Below, piece by piece: positions 1 to 9,403 of a stretch of 64,000 nt of DNA (within the stretch, counting starts at the first letter, position 1; the number at the start of each line of letters is the position of its first letter). This DNA comes from Gemmataceae bacterium. Lineage in GTDB: Bacteria; Planctomycetota; Planctomycetia; Gemmatales; Gemmataceae. Below the pieces are notes generated by a model that saw only the letters and a list, made by a program, of their open reading frames with translations, ran no database searches and was not told the origin of the DNA. The DNA lies in assembly GCA_025055795.1 (NCBI GenBank), contig JANWVV010000001.1, forward strand, positions 1-64,000. The letters are read 5' to 3'. The position numbers and the translations under genes are program-made.

Positions 1-2
1 CC

Positions 3-2000
3 CCAGCCGGGGCTGTCTGGCTCCGCACGCCACAGGGGTTTCTGCAACTAGCATGTCAGCTCAACTTGGACAAAGTGGGGCTGGACGACAAGCGTGGATG
101 CCGACAATGTCATAACGAGTTACTCCGTCAGGCTTTCCAGTCGCAGCCGCCACGACCAGTACTGCTGGAGCCAAATGGACGTCTTAGTCTACCCGGGAAC
201 GAAACCGGTCCGGTTCCGGCGGCGAATCTGACAAACCTGTTCGTTTTGTTGGCACCCATTCTGACGCCGGACAAACAAGCGTTGGGACTGCTGGAAGTTT
301 TCCAGGAACCGACACACGACCCACGTTTGTATCCGGCGTTTCTCAACTACACGGCCCAGATGGCAGGCTATGCCAGCCAGTACCATCACTACTTGAGCCA
401 ACGTGCGGACCCGACCATTGAGCGGACCTTCACGCAAATCGAGGCCTTTGCCCGCTTGATTCATTCCTCGCTGCATCCCACGGAAGTGGCTTATCACATT
501 GCCAACGAAGGGCGAAAGCTGATCGAGTGCGACCGTCTGAGTGTGGGGGTGCGTTACAGCCGCAAACGGGTGACGGTGGAGGCCATCAGCGGTGCAGACG
601 TGGTGGAAAAAGCCAGCACGCACGTCCGCAGCTTGCGCCGATTGATGGAAGTCGTTTTGCAATGGGGCGAAACCTTGGTGTTCAAAGGCAGTAAAGAAGC
701 AGGTCTGCCCCCGGACGTAGCCACCGCCCTGGATGCCTACCTTGCGGAAAGTCATCCGAAGTTCCTGGTGGCTCAGCCGATCCGGGATGAACGGGAGAAA
801 GAGACGCAACCGGTCCGTTCCGTGCTAGTTCTGGAAGTGTTCAACCCGCCGGAAAACGTGGAGCCATTGGTCCAGCGGCTGGAGGTGGTAGGCAAGCACG
901 CGGCATCAGCTCTGTACAATGCCGCGGAAATGAAGCGCGTGCCCCTGCGTGTGCTGTGGAAGCCACTGCTAGCCGTGCAGGACGGCCTGGGGGGCAAGGG
1001 CCGCTTCTATGCCGCGACCGCTGCTGTGGTGCTGACTCTGCTGGTGGGTGCGTTGATTGCGGTCCCTTACCCGTTGCGTCTGGACGCCAAGGGACAGTTA
1101 CTGCCCGAGGAAATTGCCCAAATTTTCCCCCGCACCGAGGGGGTCGTCGTCGACATCCGTGTGCGGCCGGGGCAGAAGGTAGCGCCGGATTACGACGTCG
1201 TTCATTTGTACAGCGTTGAATTGGCCCAACGGCTGCAGCAGGCATTAAACACACGCAATGAAGCACAGGGACAACTGGAGGCTGCCGAACAGATACTACG
1301 GGAGGCACGCGAGGTCCGCGACCGAGCCACTTATGAGACGCAACGGGAAACGGCCCGCTTACGGCGGGACGCCGCCGAGCGTGAATACCAGGCTCTGCTG
1401 CGGGAATATTTGTGTCTGCCCGAGCCATTGGGAAAGTTCCGAGCCGTGGCTCCCCGTTTCGACCCTGCGGTGCCCCGCCACCGTCCCCCCATTTGGACTG
1501 TCCTGGATGACGACCGTCGTGACAAACTCCTGGGACGTACGGTCCGTCCGCACGAAGAATTGCTCCGCGTAGGTAATCTGGAGGGAGCCTGGCATGCGGA
1601 ACTGAAAATCCCTCAGCGTAACATCGGACACATTCGCCGGGCCTTCGCCGATCCCCGTTGGCATCAGGTAGAAGCGGCCAGTGGTCGTAAATACCTGGAC
1701 GTTGATCTGCTGTTATCGAGCATGCCGGATACCCGCTTTCTCGGACGATTGTACGAAGATGGCTTGACGGCTCAGGCAGTACCTAATCAGCACGAGCTGA
1801 CGGATAATGAACCGGTGGTCACGGCTTACGTCAAATTACAGGCCCCCGACATCCCGTTGCACCTGCAGGCCCCCCGCAACCAGTTCGTTACTGGCCTGGA
1901 AGTGCGGACCCGTATCCGTTGCGGCCAGCATGCCTTGGGCTATTCCCTGTTCCATGGCGTGTGGGAATGGTTCTATGAGAAAATCATCTTTTTCTTCTAA
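3..2000 (+). CDS. GAF domain-containing HlyD-type membrane adaptor (5' end outside window)
   Basis: The reading frame is open to the left edge, so the start lies outside; the TTG at 66 is only the first possible start inside the window. Numbering from that TTG, residues 1-105 look like the end of one GAF domain and about 122-293 like a second. A single membrane segment follows (about 313-338, FYAATAAVVLTLLVGALIAV). Then comes a HlyD/biotinyl-lipoyl-like adaptor region with a Glu/Arg-rich coiled coil (about 390-450). The domain order implies a cytoplasmic sensory part and a periplasmic adaptor part. It is the first gene of a same-strand trio with the HlyD-WD40 and PqqD-M50 genes, so it probably works with them in envelope transport or processing. 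The GAF ligand is not evident. Family assignment is good; the function is inferred. Confidence 0.8.
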   Translation, partial: PAGAVWLRTPQGFLQLACQLNLDKVGLDDKRGCRQCHNELLRQAFQSQPPRPVLLEPNGRLSLPGNETGPVPAANLTNLFVLLAPILTPDKQALGLLEVFQEPTHDPRLYPAFLNYTAQMAGYASQYHHYLSQRADPTIERTFTQIEAFARLIHSSLHPTEVAYHIANEGRKLIECDRLSVGVRYSRKRVTVEAISGADVVEKASTHVRSLRRLMEVVLQWGETLVFKGSKEAGLPPDVATALDAYLAESHPKFLVAQPIRDEREKETQPVRSVLVLEVFNPPENVEPLVQRLEVVGKHAASALYNAAEMKRVPLRVLWKPLLAVQDGLGGKGRFYAATAAVVLTLLVGALIAVPYPLRLDAKGQLLPEEIAQIFPRTEGVVVDIRVRPGQKVAPDYDVVHLYSVELAQRLQQALNTRNEAQGQLEAAEQILREAREVRDRATYETQRETARLRRDAAEREYQALLREYLCLPEPLGKFRAVAPRFDPAVPRHRPPIWTVLDDDRRDKLLGRTVRPHEELLRVGNLEGAWHAELKIPQRNIGHIRRAFADPRWHQVEAASGRKYLDVDLLLSSMPDTRFLGRLYEDGLTAQAVPNQHELTDNEPVVTAYVKLQAPDIPLHLQAPRNQFVTGLEVRTRIRCGQHALGYSLFHGVWEWFYEKIIFFF

Positions 2001-2071
2001 GGAACTGCCGCCGGGCCAAGGGGAGGTCGTTCGCTAGGTCTGCACAGCGTCATCGCGCAATTAACACTCGC

Positions 2072-2134
2072 ATGAATGGACATCGCAAGGGACGACTGAT
2101 TCCAACAGCGTATCGCGTGAGGGTGATTCTGTGA
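2072..2134 (+). CDS. possible 20-codon upstream ORF overlapping the next start
   Basis: An ATG at 2072 opens a 20-codon Arg-rich frame whose TGA stop (2132-2134) overlaps the GTG start (2131-2133) of the HlyD-WD40 gene. No convincing Shine-Dalgarno precedes the ATG. The overlap geometry fits translational coupling or a leader peptide, but a frame this short can arise by chance. Low confidence. Confidence 0.2.
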   Translation: MNGHRKGRLIPTAYRVRVIL

Positions 2135-4278
2135 GCAAGGTATCGCTCAGGCTCGGTTGCTGTTTCTATCTGTGTAACTGCTCCCAGACGGGAACAAGAG
2201 TAGGAGTTCTAGCCAGTCTGACCCTGCTGCTGGTGGGTTGTGGTCCGACGGCCCCTTTGGGAGAGTCAACAGGGGAAGCGCAAAGTTCAACGACTACTCC
2301 TTCCGTATCCATCGGTGCCCCGTTGTACACTCCGGAGACCGTTCCTCAGTTTCCCCCGCTCCGGATTGGGCCTGAACCGATTGTCATTCCCAATTGTTTT
2401 GTCCAGTATGAAGAGCGACAACAGGTGTCGGCGGAAATTGATGGGCGGATCGAACTACTAGCTGCTCCCCTGAGCCAGCGGCCCGACGGCCGCTACGAGT
2501 GGCAGCCCGCCGAGGGTGAGCCAATCCTGTACGACCCAGAGCATCCGCATCCCAACATTGTTTTTCATCCGCGTGACCCCAAGCGGCTCTATCCCTACTG
2601 GCGCTTGCGTGAAGGGGACGTCGTCCGGGCGGGGCAGATCGTCTGCTTGCTCGATGATCAGTTGGTTCAGACCCGGCGTGAAGCAGCGGAAAAGAACCGC
2701 CAGGCCGCCCTGGAAGTCCGCCAGCAGGCCCAGAAAGGTGCCGAATTCGCCCAGAAAAAAATCGACCTGTACAAGGACAAACCCGACGTCATTCCGCAGT
2801 CGACCATGCTGGATGACCAGATCATGCTCAGCCGCTTCCTGGAAAACCTGGCGCAGGTCAATCAACAGATTGTCAAGGCGGAGCAGGAACTAAAAGAAGC
2901 GGATCTGTTGATCCAGAAGCATCGGGTGACAGCCTCTGTCAGCGGGGTTATCCGCAACATAGCTCGCTGGCCTGGGGAATTTGTCCGGGCGGGTGATAAA
3001 ATTCTGGACATCCAGTCGACGGACAAGGTACGTCTGGAAGGCCAGTTAGACGTGCAATACGCGTCTCGGCTACGACGGCACATGCGTGTCAGTGTGGAAC
3101 CAGCTGTTCCCAGCGCACCGGTGGTCAGTTTATATGCCCATCGCCAACCGGTAGGCGGTATTGCCATCTCGGGTCATACCGACCGTCCGTTGGTAGTATC
3201 GGTTGGGCTGGATGGTACAGCAGTCATCTGGGATCCGAACCTCGATCAAGCGGCTGAACGCTCCAGCTTGGGGCACAATTTGCCGCATCCGGCCCCGGTC
3301 CGTGCCGTGGCCTGTACCCCGCCTGGCGGTTCCCGCCAACTGGTTGTAACAGGGGCTGACGACGGCCACCTGCGCATCTGGGACATTACCAATCCGGAAC
3401 AGCTTCCCACACAACCCAAGGCCGAAGGAACGGAAAGCCACCTGACCGCTATTCTGGCCGTGGCGATCAGTCCCAACGGTCGCTTTGCCGCTTCGGCGGC
3501 CGGCCGGGACGTCTTCATATGGGACCTGGCCACGGCCCAGAAGTTGTATAGCCTCCCCCTGGAACATCGGGATACGGTAACCTATGTGGCGTTCACGCCG
3601 CAAGCCCGGCTGGTGACTGTCAGCCGCGACCGTACCTTGAAGGTCTGGCAACTAGGGCGCGACGGAGCCGCTCTATTGCGAACCTTCGAACATCGTGCTG
3701 GATTAGTGGACGTGCTGGGCGTCAGTCCGGATGGGGTCCGCGTCCTGTTCGATCACGACAAAAATCGGTTGGATCTATTACATCTTGAAGATGGTCAGAC
3801 GATCGGTCAGGTGGCGCATCTGAGTCCGAACCTCGGTTTTGCCACCTTGGCTATCTTCCAGCCGCAGACACTGCCCACTGATACGCCGCCGGAACAATGG
3901 CCCCCTTATACCGTAGCGACCGTGGGGGGCGAGGGGGATCTTAAAGGGGCCGCCCAGCTGTGGCATCTCTCCCGCAGTGGCGGACGCGCTGCCGAAATCG
4001 CCCGCTTGATTACCCCCGGCCGCAGTGCTATCACCGCCGCTGCCTTCAGCCCCGTTGCGCAGCACCCCTATTTCGTGGTCGGTACGGAAAAAGGAAGCGT
4101 CCATCTCTGGTTGCTCCCCAAGGAACCGCCCCACCGCCAGCAAGGACACATCGTCACTATCGATGCGGTCGACCCGCGCTTCGTTACCGTGCGTGTCGAG
4201 ATGGATAACCGCCTCCTACGCCTGCTGGATAAAAGCACCGCGACGGTCATTGTGCCACCGGCGGACAAACGCCCCTGA
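2131..4278 (+). CDS. HlyD-type adaptor lipoprotein fused to WD40 repeats
   Basis: The GTG start gives a 715-residue protein. A hydrophobic stretch ends in a lipobox (LVGC, Cys about 37), so it is probably lipid-anchored. Residues about 95-340 form a HlyD-like adaptor: a lipoyl half near 100-180, an Ala/Gln/Lys-rich coiled coil near 185-265, and the second lipoyl/beta-barrel part (SGVIRNIARWPGEFVRAGD). Residues about 345-675 carry WD40-like repeats with recognisable ends such as VIWD, RIWD, FIWD and LKVWQL. The HlyD-WD40 combination on one lipoprotein is unusual outside planctomycetes (inference). It lies 130 bp after the GAF-HlyD gene and 82 bp before the M50 gene, suggesting a shared transcript. 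The propeller could be a periplasmic docking platform. Confidence 0.82.
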   Translation: MSKVSLRLGCCFYLCNCSQTGTRVGVLASLTLLLVGCGPTAPLGESTGEAQSSTTTPSVSIGAPLYTPETVPQFPPLRIGPEPIVIPNCFVQYEERQQVSAEIDGRIELLAAPLSQRPDGRYEWQPAEGEPILYDPEHPHPNIVFHPRDPKRLYPYWRLREGDVVRAGQIVCLLDDQLVQTRREAAEKNRQAALEVRQQAQKGAEFAQKKIDLYKDKPDVIPQSTMLDDQIMLSRFLENLAQVNQQIVKAEQELKEADLLIQKHRVTASVSGVIRNIARWPGEFVRAGDKILDIQSTDKVRLEGQLDVQYASRLRRHMRVSVEPAVPSAPVVSLYAHRQPVGGIAISGHTDRPLVVSVGLDGTAVIWDPNLDQAAERSSLGHNLPHPAPVRAVACTPPGGSRQLVVTGADDGHLRIWDITNPEQLPTQPKAEGTESHLTAILAVAISPNGRFAASAAGRDVFIWDLATAQKLYSLPLEHRDTVTYVAFTPQARLVTVSRDRTLKVWQLGRDGAALLRTFEHRAGLVDVLGVSPDGVRVLFDHDKNRLDLLHLEDGQTIGQVAHLSPNLGFATLAIFQPQTLPTDTPPEQWPPYTVATVGGEGDLKGAAQLWHLSRSGGRAAEIARLITPGRSAITAAAFSPVAQHPYFVVGTEKGSVHLWLLPKEPPHRQQGHIVTIDAVDPRFVTVRVEMDNRLLRLLDKSTATVIVPPADKRP

Positions 4279-4360
4279 GGGGAAACGTCGTATGTGAAAG
4301 CGCCCTTTCCGCTCCGCCGACCGACGCATCTGACCAGGCATATTCCGGGTACATCCAGCC

Positions 4361-6616
4361 ATGAGTCACGCTACCGACAGCCTGAACGATCCTGCCGTAC
4401 GTCGCAAAGCCGTCCGCCTGCGTGTCCGGCCGGATCTGCAGGTCTTTGAACAAAAATACGAGGGGAAAACCTACCACGTCGTCAAGGATCCGGTCTGCCT
4501 GCGCTATTACCGTTTCAACAAGCAGGAGTATTTTGTTTTTCGGTTATTTGATGGGGAACACACCCTGGAGCAGGTCCGCGACCGTTTTGAGGAAGAATTC
4601 AAGCCGCACCGGCTGGAGTATCAGGACCTGGAAAGTTTTGCCCGCCAGTTGGTCATGGCCGGTTTGGTGCAGCACGAGGCACCCGGTGCGGGGCGTCACC
4701 TTTTCCAGCGGCGGGCCCGACAACGTCGCCTCAAACGTCTGGCTGCTCTGACCAACATTCTCTACATCAAAGTGCCGGTTTTCGACCCGGACCGCATTCT
4801 CTCCTGGCTTTATCGCTACACCTGCTGGATCTTCACCCGCTGGTTTTTCGTTCTCAGCGTATTGTTTATTGCAGCCGCTGTTTTCCACGTCCTGCTTCAT
4901 TTCGACGTTTTTTACGCCCGGCTGCCCGCTTACCACGAATTTTTTACCTGGCGTTCCGTCCTATATATCTGGCTGTCGCTCGGTGTGGTCAAAATCATCC
5001 ATGAATTTGGCCATGGATTGTCCTGTAAAGCTTTCGGGGGCGAATGCCACGAAATGGGCTTTCTGTTCATGTGCCTGAGCCCCTGTTTGTATTGCAACGT
5101 TACCGACGCTTGGACCTTGGCCGACAAATGGAAACGTATCATTATCTCGTTTGCCGGCATCTACGTCGAATTGATGATTGCGGCGGCTGCGACTTTCGTG
5201 TGGTGGTACACTCCTCATCTGCCCTTTGTCAACAATGTGGCGATGTGCCTGATGATTCTTTGCTCGGTATCGACCATTGTCTTTAACGCCAATCCTTTGA
5301 TGCGTTTCGATGGTTATTACATCCTGGCCGACTGGATGGAGGTTCCCAATCTGCGAGAAAAATCCAATCGCTTTCTCAACAATCTGTTTTTGTCCAAATG
5401 TTTGGGGATCGAGGTCCCTCCGGAACCCTACATGAGTCCTGCTCGCAAGCTGGGGTTTGTTATCTACGCGGTAACCAGTTGGATTTACCGTTGGGTAGTG
5501 CTTTTTGGGATTCTCTGGATGCTTTCCGACTTTTTGGGTCCGAAGCTGAAAATCCTCAGTCAGATGCTGGCCCTGGCTTCATTAGTTTCGATTGTTGCCT
5601 GGCCTGCGTACCGGATCATCCGCAACATCCGTCAACGAGGGCGATTGCCGGACATGAAAGCCAAACGTGTGTACGCCACACTGTCGGTAGTGGTTCTGTT
5701 GGTCGTGGCCTTTTTCGCTTTACCTTTGCCGGTCAGCCGGATCCATGAAACCGGTCTGGTGGCCGTTCACCCGCAGGCGATCGAGAGCGTCTTGTTGCCG
5801 GAGCCGGCTCGATTAGTCCAGCTACACACACGGGCTGGCCACTTGGTGCATAGGGGCCAACTGCTGGGAGAATTCACTAGTGAACCTCTCCGGGTAGAAA
5901 TCGAGCAGGCACGGGCGGCCGCTGAGGCCGAACGCCAGATTGCCGAACGGTTGCAACAGGAAATCAGTCGGCAGTTGGGTACCGCTGAGGAGGCCACGCT
6001 AGCACAGTTACGTCTCCAGCGGGAAGAAGCCCGCAAAAAGGCCGACAGTGCCGAACGCCGCTTGCAGCTGTTACAACAGCGTCTGGAAAAACTGCGTGAG
6101 TTGCGGGCCCCCCGTTCCGGCACCGTTCTGAGTGCCCCGAAGCCTGAAGACGTCGGCAAACTTTTCGACAAAGGGTATAGCGAGGCCCAGCCCATTTTTG
6201 CAGTGGGCGATCCCCAACGGCTGGTGGTCCGTGTCCCTGTGACGCCTCCGGACTACCGCTTGCTCCAGGAAGATCTGGCCCACCTCGATGTGTTGGAAGC
6301 TTCGGTTCTGGTCAAAGGCCGCAGCGATCGGATCTTCCTGGGTCGGTTGGTCACTCTGCCGGCGCAAAATGCCCAGACCGTGCCGGTGCAATTGACGCAA
6401 CGAGGCGGTGGCCCTTTGGCCGTCAAACCCCACACGGATCCTAACGTGTTGGTGCCAATGGCGCAGGTGTACCTGGTTGAGGTGGAGCTTGTTGATCCCG
6501 ATGCTGCCATTGACCCAGGCCAGTTGGCCAGTGTCAAGATCCACACGCGTTGGCGGAGTGCCGCCTGGTGGTTGGCCCGTACCTTAGCCAACGCCCTCGA
6601 TCTGGGACTCTACTAA
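4361..6616 (+). CDS. PqqD-like / M50 zinc metallopeptidase / HlyD fusion membrane protein
   Basis: The product has 751 residues in three parts. Residues about 18-105 resemble the PqqD-like peptide-recognition fold (DPVCLRYYRFNKQEYFVFRLFDG is the kind of segment seen there, quoted only in part by its key residues Y49, F52, F59 and D64). Membrane segments follow, with the M50 zinc motif HEFGH at 214-218 and the second motif NPLMRFDGYY at 311-320, whose D317 is the expected third ligand. Further membrane segments run to about 460. A HlyD-like lipoyl and coiled-coil region fills about 465-735. Proteins of this type are often labelled putative peptide zinc metalloprotease. The combination suggests recognition, intramembrane handling and export of a peptide (inference). 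No precursor peptide is recognisable nearby. It is the last gene of the trio. Confidence 0.85.
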   Translation: MSHATDSLNDPAVRRKAVRLRVRPDLQVFEQKYEGKTYHVVKDPVCLRYYRFNKQEYFVFRLFDGEHTLEQVRDRFEEEFKPHRLEYQDLESFARQLVMAGLVQHEAPGAGRHLFQRRARQRRLKRLAALTNILYIKVPVFDPDRILSWLYRYTCWIFTRWFFVLSVLFIAAAVFHVLLHFDVFYARLPAYHEFFTWRSVLYIWLSLGVVKIIHEFGHGLSCKAFGGECHEMGFLFMCLSPCLYCNVTDAWTLADKWKRIIISFAGIYVELMIAAAATFVWWYTPHLPFVNNVAMCLMILCSVSTIVFNANPLMRFDGYYILADWMEVPNLREKSNRFLNNLFLSKCLGIEVPPEPYMSPARKLGFVIYAVTSWIYRWVVLFGILWMLSDFLGPKLKILSQMLALASLVSIVAWPAYRIIRNIRQRGRLPDMKAKRVYATLSVVVLLVVAFFALPLPVSRIHETGLVAVHPQAIESVLLPEPARLVQLHTRAGHLVHRGQLLGEFTSEPLRVEIEQARAAAEAERQIAERLQQEISRQLGTAEEATLAQLRLQREEARKKADSAERRLQLLQQRLEKLRELRAPRSGTVLSAPKPEDVGKLFDKGYSEAQPIFAVGDPQRLVVRVPVTPPDYRLLQEDLAHLDVLEASVLVKGRSDRIFLGRLVTLPAQNAQTVPVQLTQRGGGPLAVKPHTDPNVLVPMAQVYLVEVELVDPDAAIDPGQLASVKIHTRWRSAAWWLARTLANALDLGLY

Positions 6617-6630
6617 CCCCGCTCTTTGAC

Positions 6631-6676
6631 AGGTGTTAATTTTGATCCCACCCAGATGTTAATTTTGATCCCCGCC
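6631..6676 (+). repeat. two tandem copies of a 23-bp repeat, possible IS-end remnant
   Basis: Positions 6631-6653 and 6654-6676 are near-identical 23-bp units sharing the core TGTTAATTTTGATCCC. Closely spaced terminal repeats of this style occur at ends of IS21-like elements, but no transposase or second end is visible here. The repeat lies just after the M50 stop codon in a 224-bp intergenic stretch that otherwise shows nothing clear. The repeat is certain; its origin is a guess. Confidence 0.5.
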
Positions 6677-6840
6677 AAACCCCTGGCTTGTCTCCAACTA
6701 GCATGGACTATTGCACGGCGTAGGGCTGTGCTTGCCGACCGAGTAATCAGTGTAGCAAACCCTAAGTGCTCTTTTGCGCTGGATAACCGAAATTCACGGG
6801 GGCGGTGGCAAACTGATTGTCAGTGCAGTCATGAGATAAC

Positions 6841-8445
6841 TTAGCGATCGTCGTCCGGGATGACCTCACCGCCAGCACGGGTAATGAGAGCCTTGATGAC
6901 ATCCGCCTTAGGTAATTTCGAGAAGTTGCGGACCGAACCATCCACATAAGCCGCCTGCCAAACGTTACCGACCTTTCCGAGCAACGTCGACATGTCTTTT
7001 TTAGGATCAAAGGGCAATTCGCTGGGTTTAGTCCAGGGCACGGCCTGGTCCGCAACAACTACTGACCAGGTGTTCGCGGCACCGTCAGTAAAATCCCCGA
7101 TGCGGAACCCTTTGCCCAGTTCCCAAGCGGCTCCATTGCCCACGAACACCCGGTAGTACGTCATTCCTGCTTTTCCTTCCTGGTCTTCCGTCCCGGGTAA
7201 TGCGTAAATCTTAGGCATCAGAGGGATTAACTTTTTGTTGTGCTCGCTGTCCCATGGTTCATTCAGTTTGAATCTCCTGAATAACTGTTCTTGCTCCAGA
7301 AAGGGAAGGATCAGGACACGCCAGCTTAATAACGGTTTGCCGTTTTCGTCGACTGTGGCCGCGGGGGGGAAGCGACCTTGCGCGTCATGGTAAATGTGAA
7401 GTGCCAGAACAATCTGCTTGAGGTTGTTGGTGGAGCGGGTACGCACGGCTGCCTCGCGAATTTCCTGAACGCCCGTTATAAAGGCAGCGGCCACCGGCAA
7501 GGACGAGGCATCCAGCTCCAGGCGCAACTGCGTAGTAGTGTCCCGTGTCTTCAGTTCACCCTTGTCGATGGCTTTGGCCAAGGCAGCCAAGCAAACGTGG
7601 ATCGATTCCAGGCTCGGCCTATCCGCCAGCGACTTTTGCATGTCACGCAAACTTTCATCGAGGGCCCTAAGGACAAGCTGACGTAACTGGGCGACCGCCT
7701 TTTCAGTTCGGGCAGCTCCATCGGCTGTGGCCGCATGCAAACTGAATTCAGCGGTGAGGGGCTGTTTGAGACTGACGGTCAGTGATACCAGACGGGTGTT
7801 ACGGATCAGATCAGCTACTAATGGTATTTCCTTGTCCAAGGCTTCAAGGAGCTGATCAGGAATTTGTCGGGATTGCAGGGCAGCGAAGATGAAGGGACTC
7901 TGAGTACGTGCTTCCTGAATTCGTTCGTGGAGCGGTCCGCGGGCTTCCGGCGGTACAGGCTTTAGCCGTCGATGTCGCGCCTTCAGATTGCCGCCAAACA
8001 GTAAGGTGCGAGAATCCAACCGCTCAAGTACGCCGCCTTCTCCAAAATTTTTAGCAGCCCGGATGCGTTCCAACAACTGGTCCTGTACATCGTTACGCAG
8101 GCGAAGCAGAACGCCGATTGATAGATTCGATTCTAGTTGCGGTACAAACATGGCTGCACTGTCGATCTCTTCTAGCGACAAACCGAGCTGTTTGTCCAAT
8201 TCCTGGTTAATCCGCTCGTGCAGGGCGAAATTATCTTGGCGCCATTGCCGGTATTGAGCGTGGTTCCACAACTGGTTTAGGTCGAGGTGGGCGACCAGAA
8301 CCGCGTCGCGTGGCAGATAGTCGTAAAGAGAAGTGGGTGACGCCGGTGGCTGGGGCACCAAACTCCGGGCCGGTTGGCCACTCATCAGCACAGCGCCCAG
8401 TCCGCTAAACACTAGCAGAAGTACAATGATGCGATGCGTTGTCAT
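6841..8445 (-). CDS. secreted DUF1559 domain protein without prepilin leader
   Basis: ATG at 8445 is preferred because a good Shine-Dalgarno (gaggaagg) precedes it; an upstream TTG at 8484 lacks one. The 534-residue product begins with a signal-like segment (IIVLLLVFSGLGAVLMSG). A middle region of about 300 residues has no recognised domain; it starts with a motif LYDYLPRDAVLVAHLDL that resembles planctomycete proteins of unknown role. The C-terminal 200 residues are DUF1559-like: RSTNNLKQIVLALHIYHD, then LLSWRVLILPFLEQ, and a late YVDGSVRNF. Typical DUF1559 proteins carry a pilin-like leader; this one does not. It is transcribed convergently with the M50 operon. Role unknown; probably a cell-surface or periplasmic protein. 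Confidence 0.8.
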   Translation of the reverse strand: MTTHRIIVLLLVFSGLGAVLMSGQPARSLVPQPPASPTSLYDYLPRDAVLVAHLDLNQLWNHAQYRQWRQDNFALHERINQELDKQLGLSLEEIDSAAMFVPQLESNLSIGVLLRLRNDVQDQLLERIRAAKNFGEGGVLERLDSRTLLFGGNLKARHRRLKPVPPEARGPLHERIQEARTQSPFIFAALQSRQIPDQLLEALDKEIPLVADLIRNTRLVSLTVSLKQPLTAEFSLHAATADGAARTEKAVAQLRQLVLRALDESLRDMQKSLADRPSLESIHVCLAALAKAIDKGELKTRDTTTQLRLELDASSLPVAAAFITGVQEIREAAVRTRSTNNLKQIVLALHIYHDAQGRFPPAATVDENGKPLLSWRVLILPFLEQEQLFRRFKLNEPWDSEHNKKLIPLMPKIYALPGTEDQEGKAGMTYYRVFVGNGAAWELGKGFRIGDFTDGAANTWSVVVADQAVPWTKPSELPFDPKKDMSTLLGKVGNVWQAAYVDGSVRNFSKLPKADVIKALITRAGGEVIPDDDR

Positions 8446-8623
8446 GGCCTGGTCCTTCCTCAAAGGGAAATAGACAGGGTCCAAACAGAAATGCGCAACA
8501 GATGCGAAGCAAAGTTAATTTAACAGACCGTCTTGATTCCTGCTAGGAAAAACGCTAGCAATTTTCTAATTTTTTGGCGGATAGGAGTGGCCGAGATCAA
8601 CCTGTAAATGGGGGTATGGCCTG

Positions 8624-9403
8624 ATGTTACGGATGTGGCTTCCTTGGCGGTCCTTGGGCAAGTCGGCAAAGGCAACTGAGGCTGAGGGACCATTGCGGGG
8701 ACCGTTACCTTTTACTACGGAACACTATCAGCGGATCAATCACCGGCGATTAGAACATTTGGCTTCGTTACACCTACCTCTTGAGGGGAGTACCGTACTG
8801 GAGGTGGGAGCCGGAATCGGTGATCTGACAACGTTTTTTCTGGACCGTGGCTGCCGGGTTACCACCTCGGATGGTCGACCGGAAAACGTGCAAATCCTGC
8901 AATCCCGTTACCCTGACTTGGAAGTTATCTTCCTGGATCTGGACGCCCCTGACAGTCTGTCCGACCGACACTTCGACGTTGTGTTTTGCTACGGTGTGCT
9001 CTATCATCTACGACGTCCCGCGCAGGCATTGGAATATCTGGCTGAGCGTTGTCAGCGGTTTCTGCTGTTGGAAACGTGTGTCACCTGGGGGGAAGAACAG
9101 GAGATACATCCTTGTGAAGAAAACCGTATGGATCCCACACAATCGATCAGCGGCCAGGGATGCCGACCAACGCGGCGATGGGTCTTCACGCAGATGCGTC
9201 GACACTTCCCCTACGTCTATCTGCCCCGAACACAACCCTATCATGAGCAGTTTCCGACGGACTGGCGGTTGCCTCCTTCAGATCCTAAGGCCCTGATTCG
9301 GGCTGTTTTTATCGGCAGCCGTGAGCCGCTGACCAACGACTTGCTCGTCGACGAATTACCCCTGTTGCAACCCCGGCGGACGGCAAGGTGCTGGGCCGCC
9401 TAA
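8624..9403 (+). CDS. SAM-dependent class I methyltransferase
   Basis: The 259-residue protein has a Rossmann-type SAM-binding motif I (VLEVGAGIGDLTTFFLDRG, residues about 64-82), an acidic motif II end (TTSDGRPENV) and a motif IV-like DVVFCYGVLYHL. These features place it in the methyltransferase type 11/12 group. Nothing shows the acceptor substrate. The start ATG at 8624 follows a G-rich stretch. It is divergent from the DUF1559 gene (178 bp between starts) and convergent with the PilT-type gene, so it is probably monocistronic. The C-terminal 80 residues, rich in Pro and Arg, have no assigned function. Confidence 0.8.
   Translation: MLRMWLPWRSLGKSAKATEAEGPLRGPLPFTTEHYQRINHRRLEHLASLHLPLEGSTVLEVGAGIGDLTTFFLDRGCRVTTSDGRPENVQILQSRYPDLEVIFLDLDAPDSLSDRHFDVVFCYGVLYHLRRPAQALEYLAERCQRFLLLETCVTWGEEQEIHPCEENRMDPTQSISGQGCRPTRRWVFTQMRRHFPYVYLPRTQPYHEQFPTDWRLPPSDPKALIRAVFIGSREPLTNDLLVDELPLLQPRRTARCWAA

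Noticed and set aside
189-809. 206-codon minus-strand frame
   Set aside because: It lies wholly inside the GAF-HlyD gene on the opposite strand and has no recognisable product or ribosome site.
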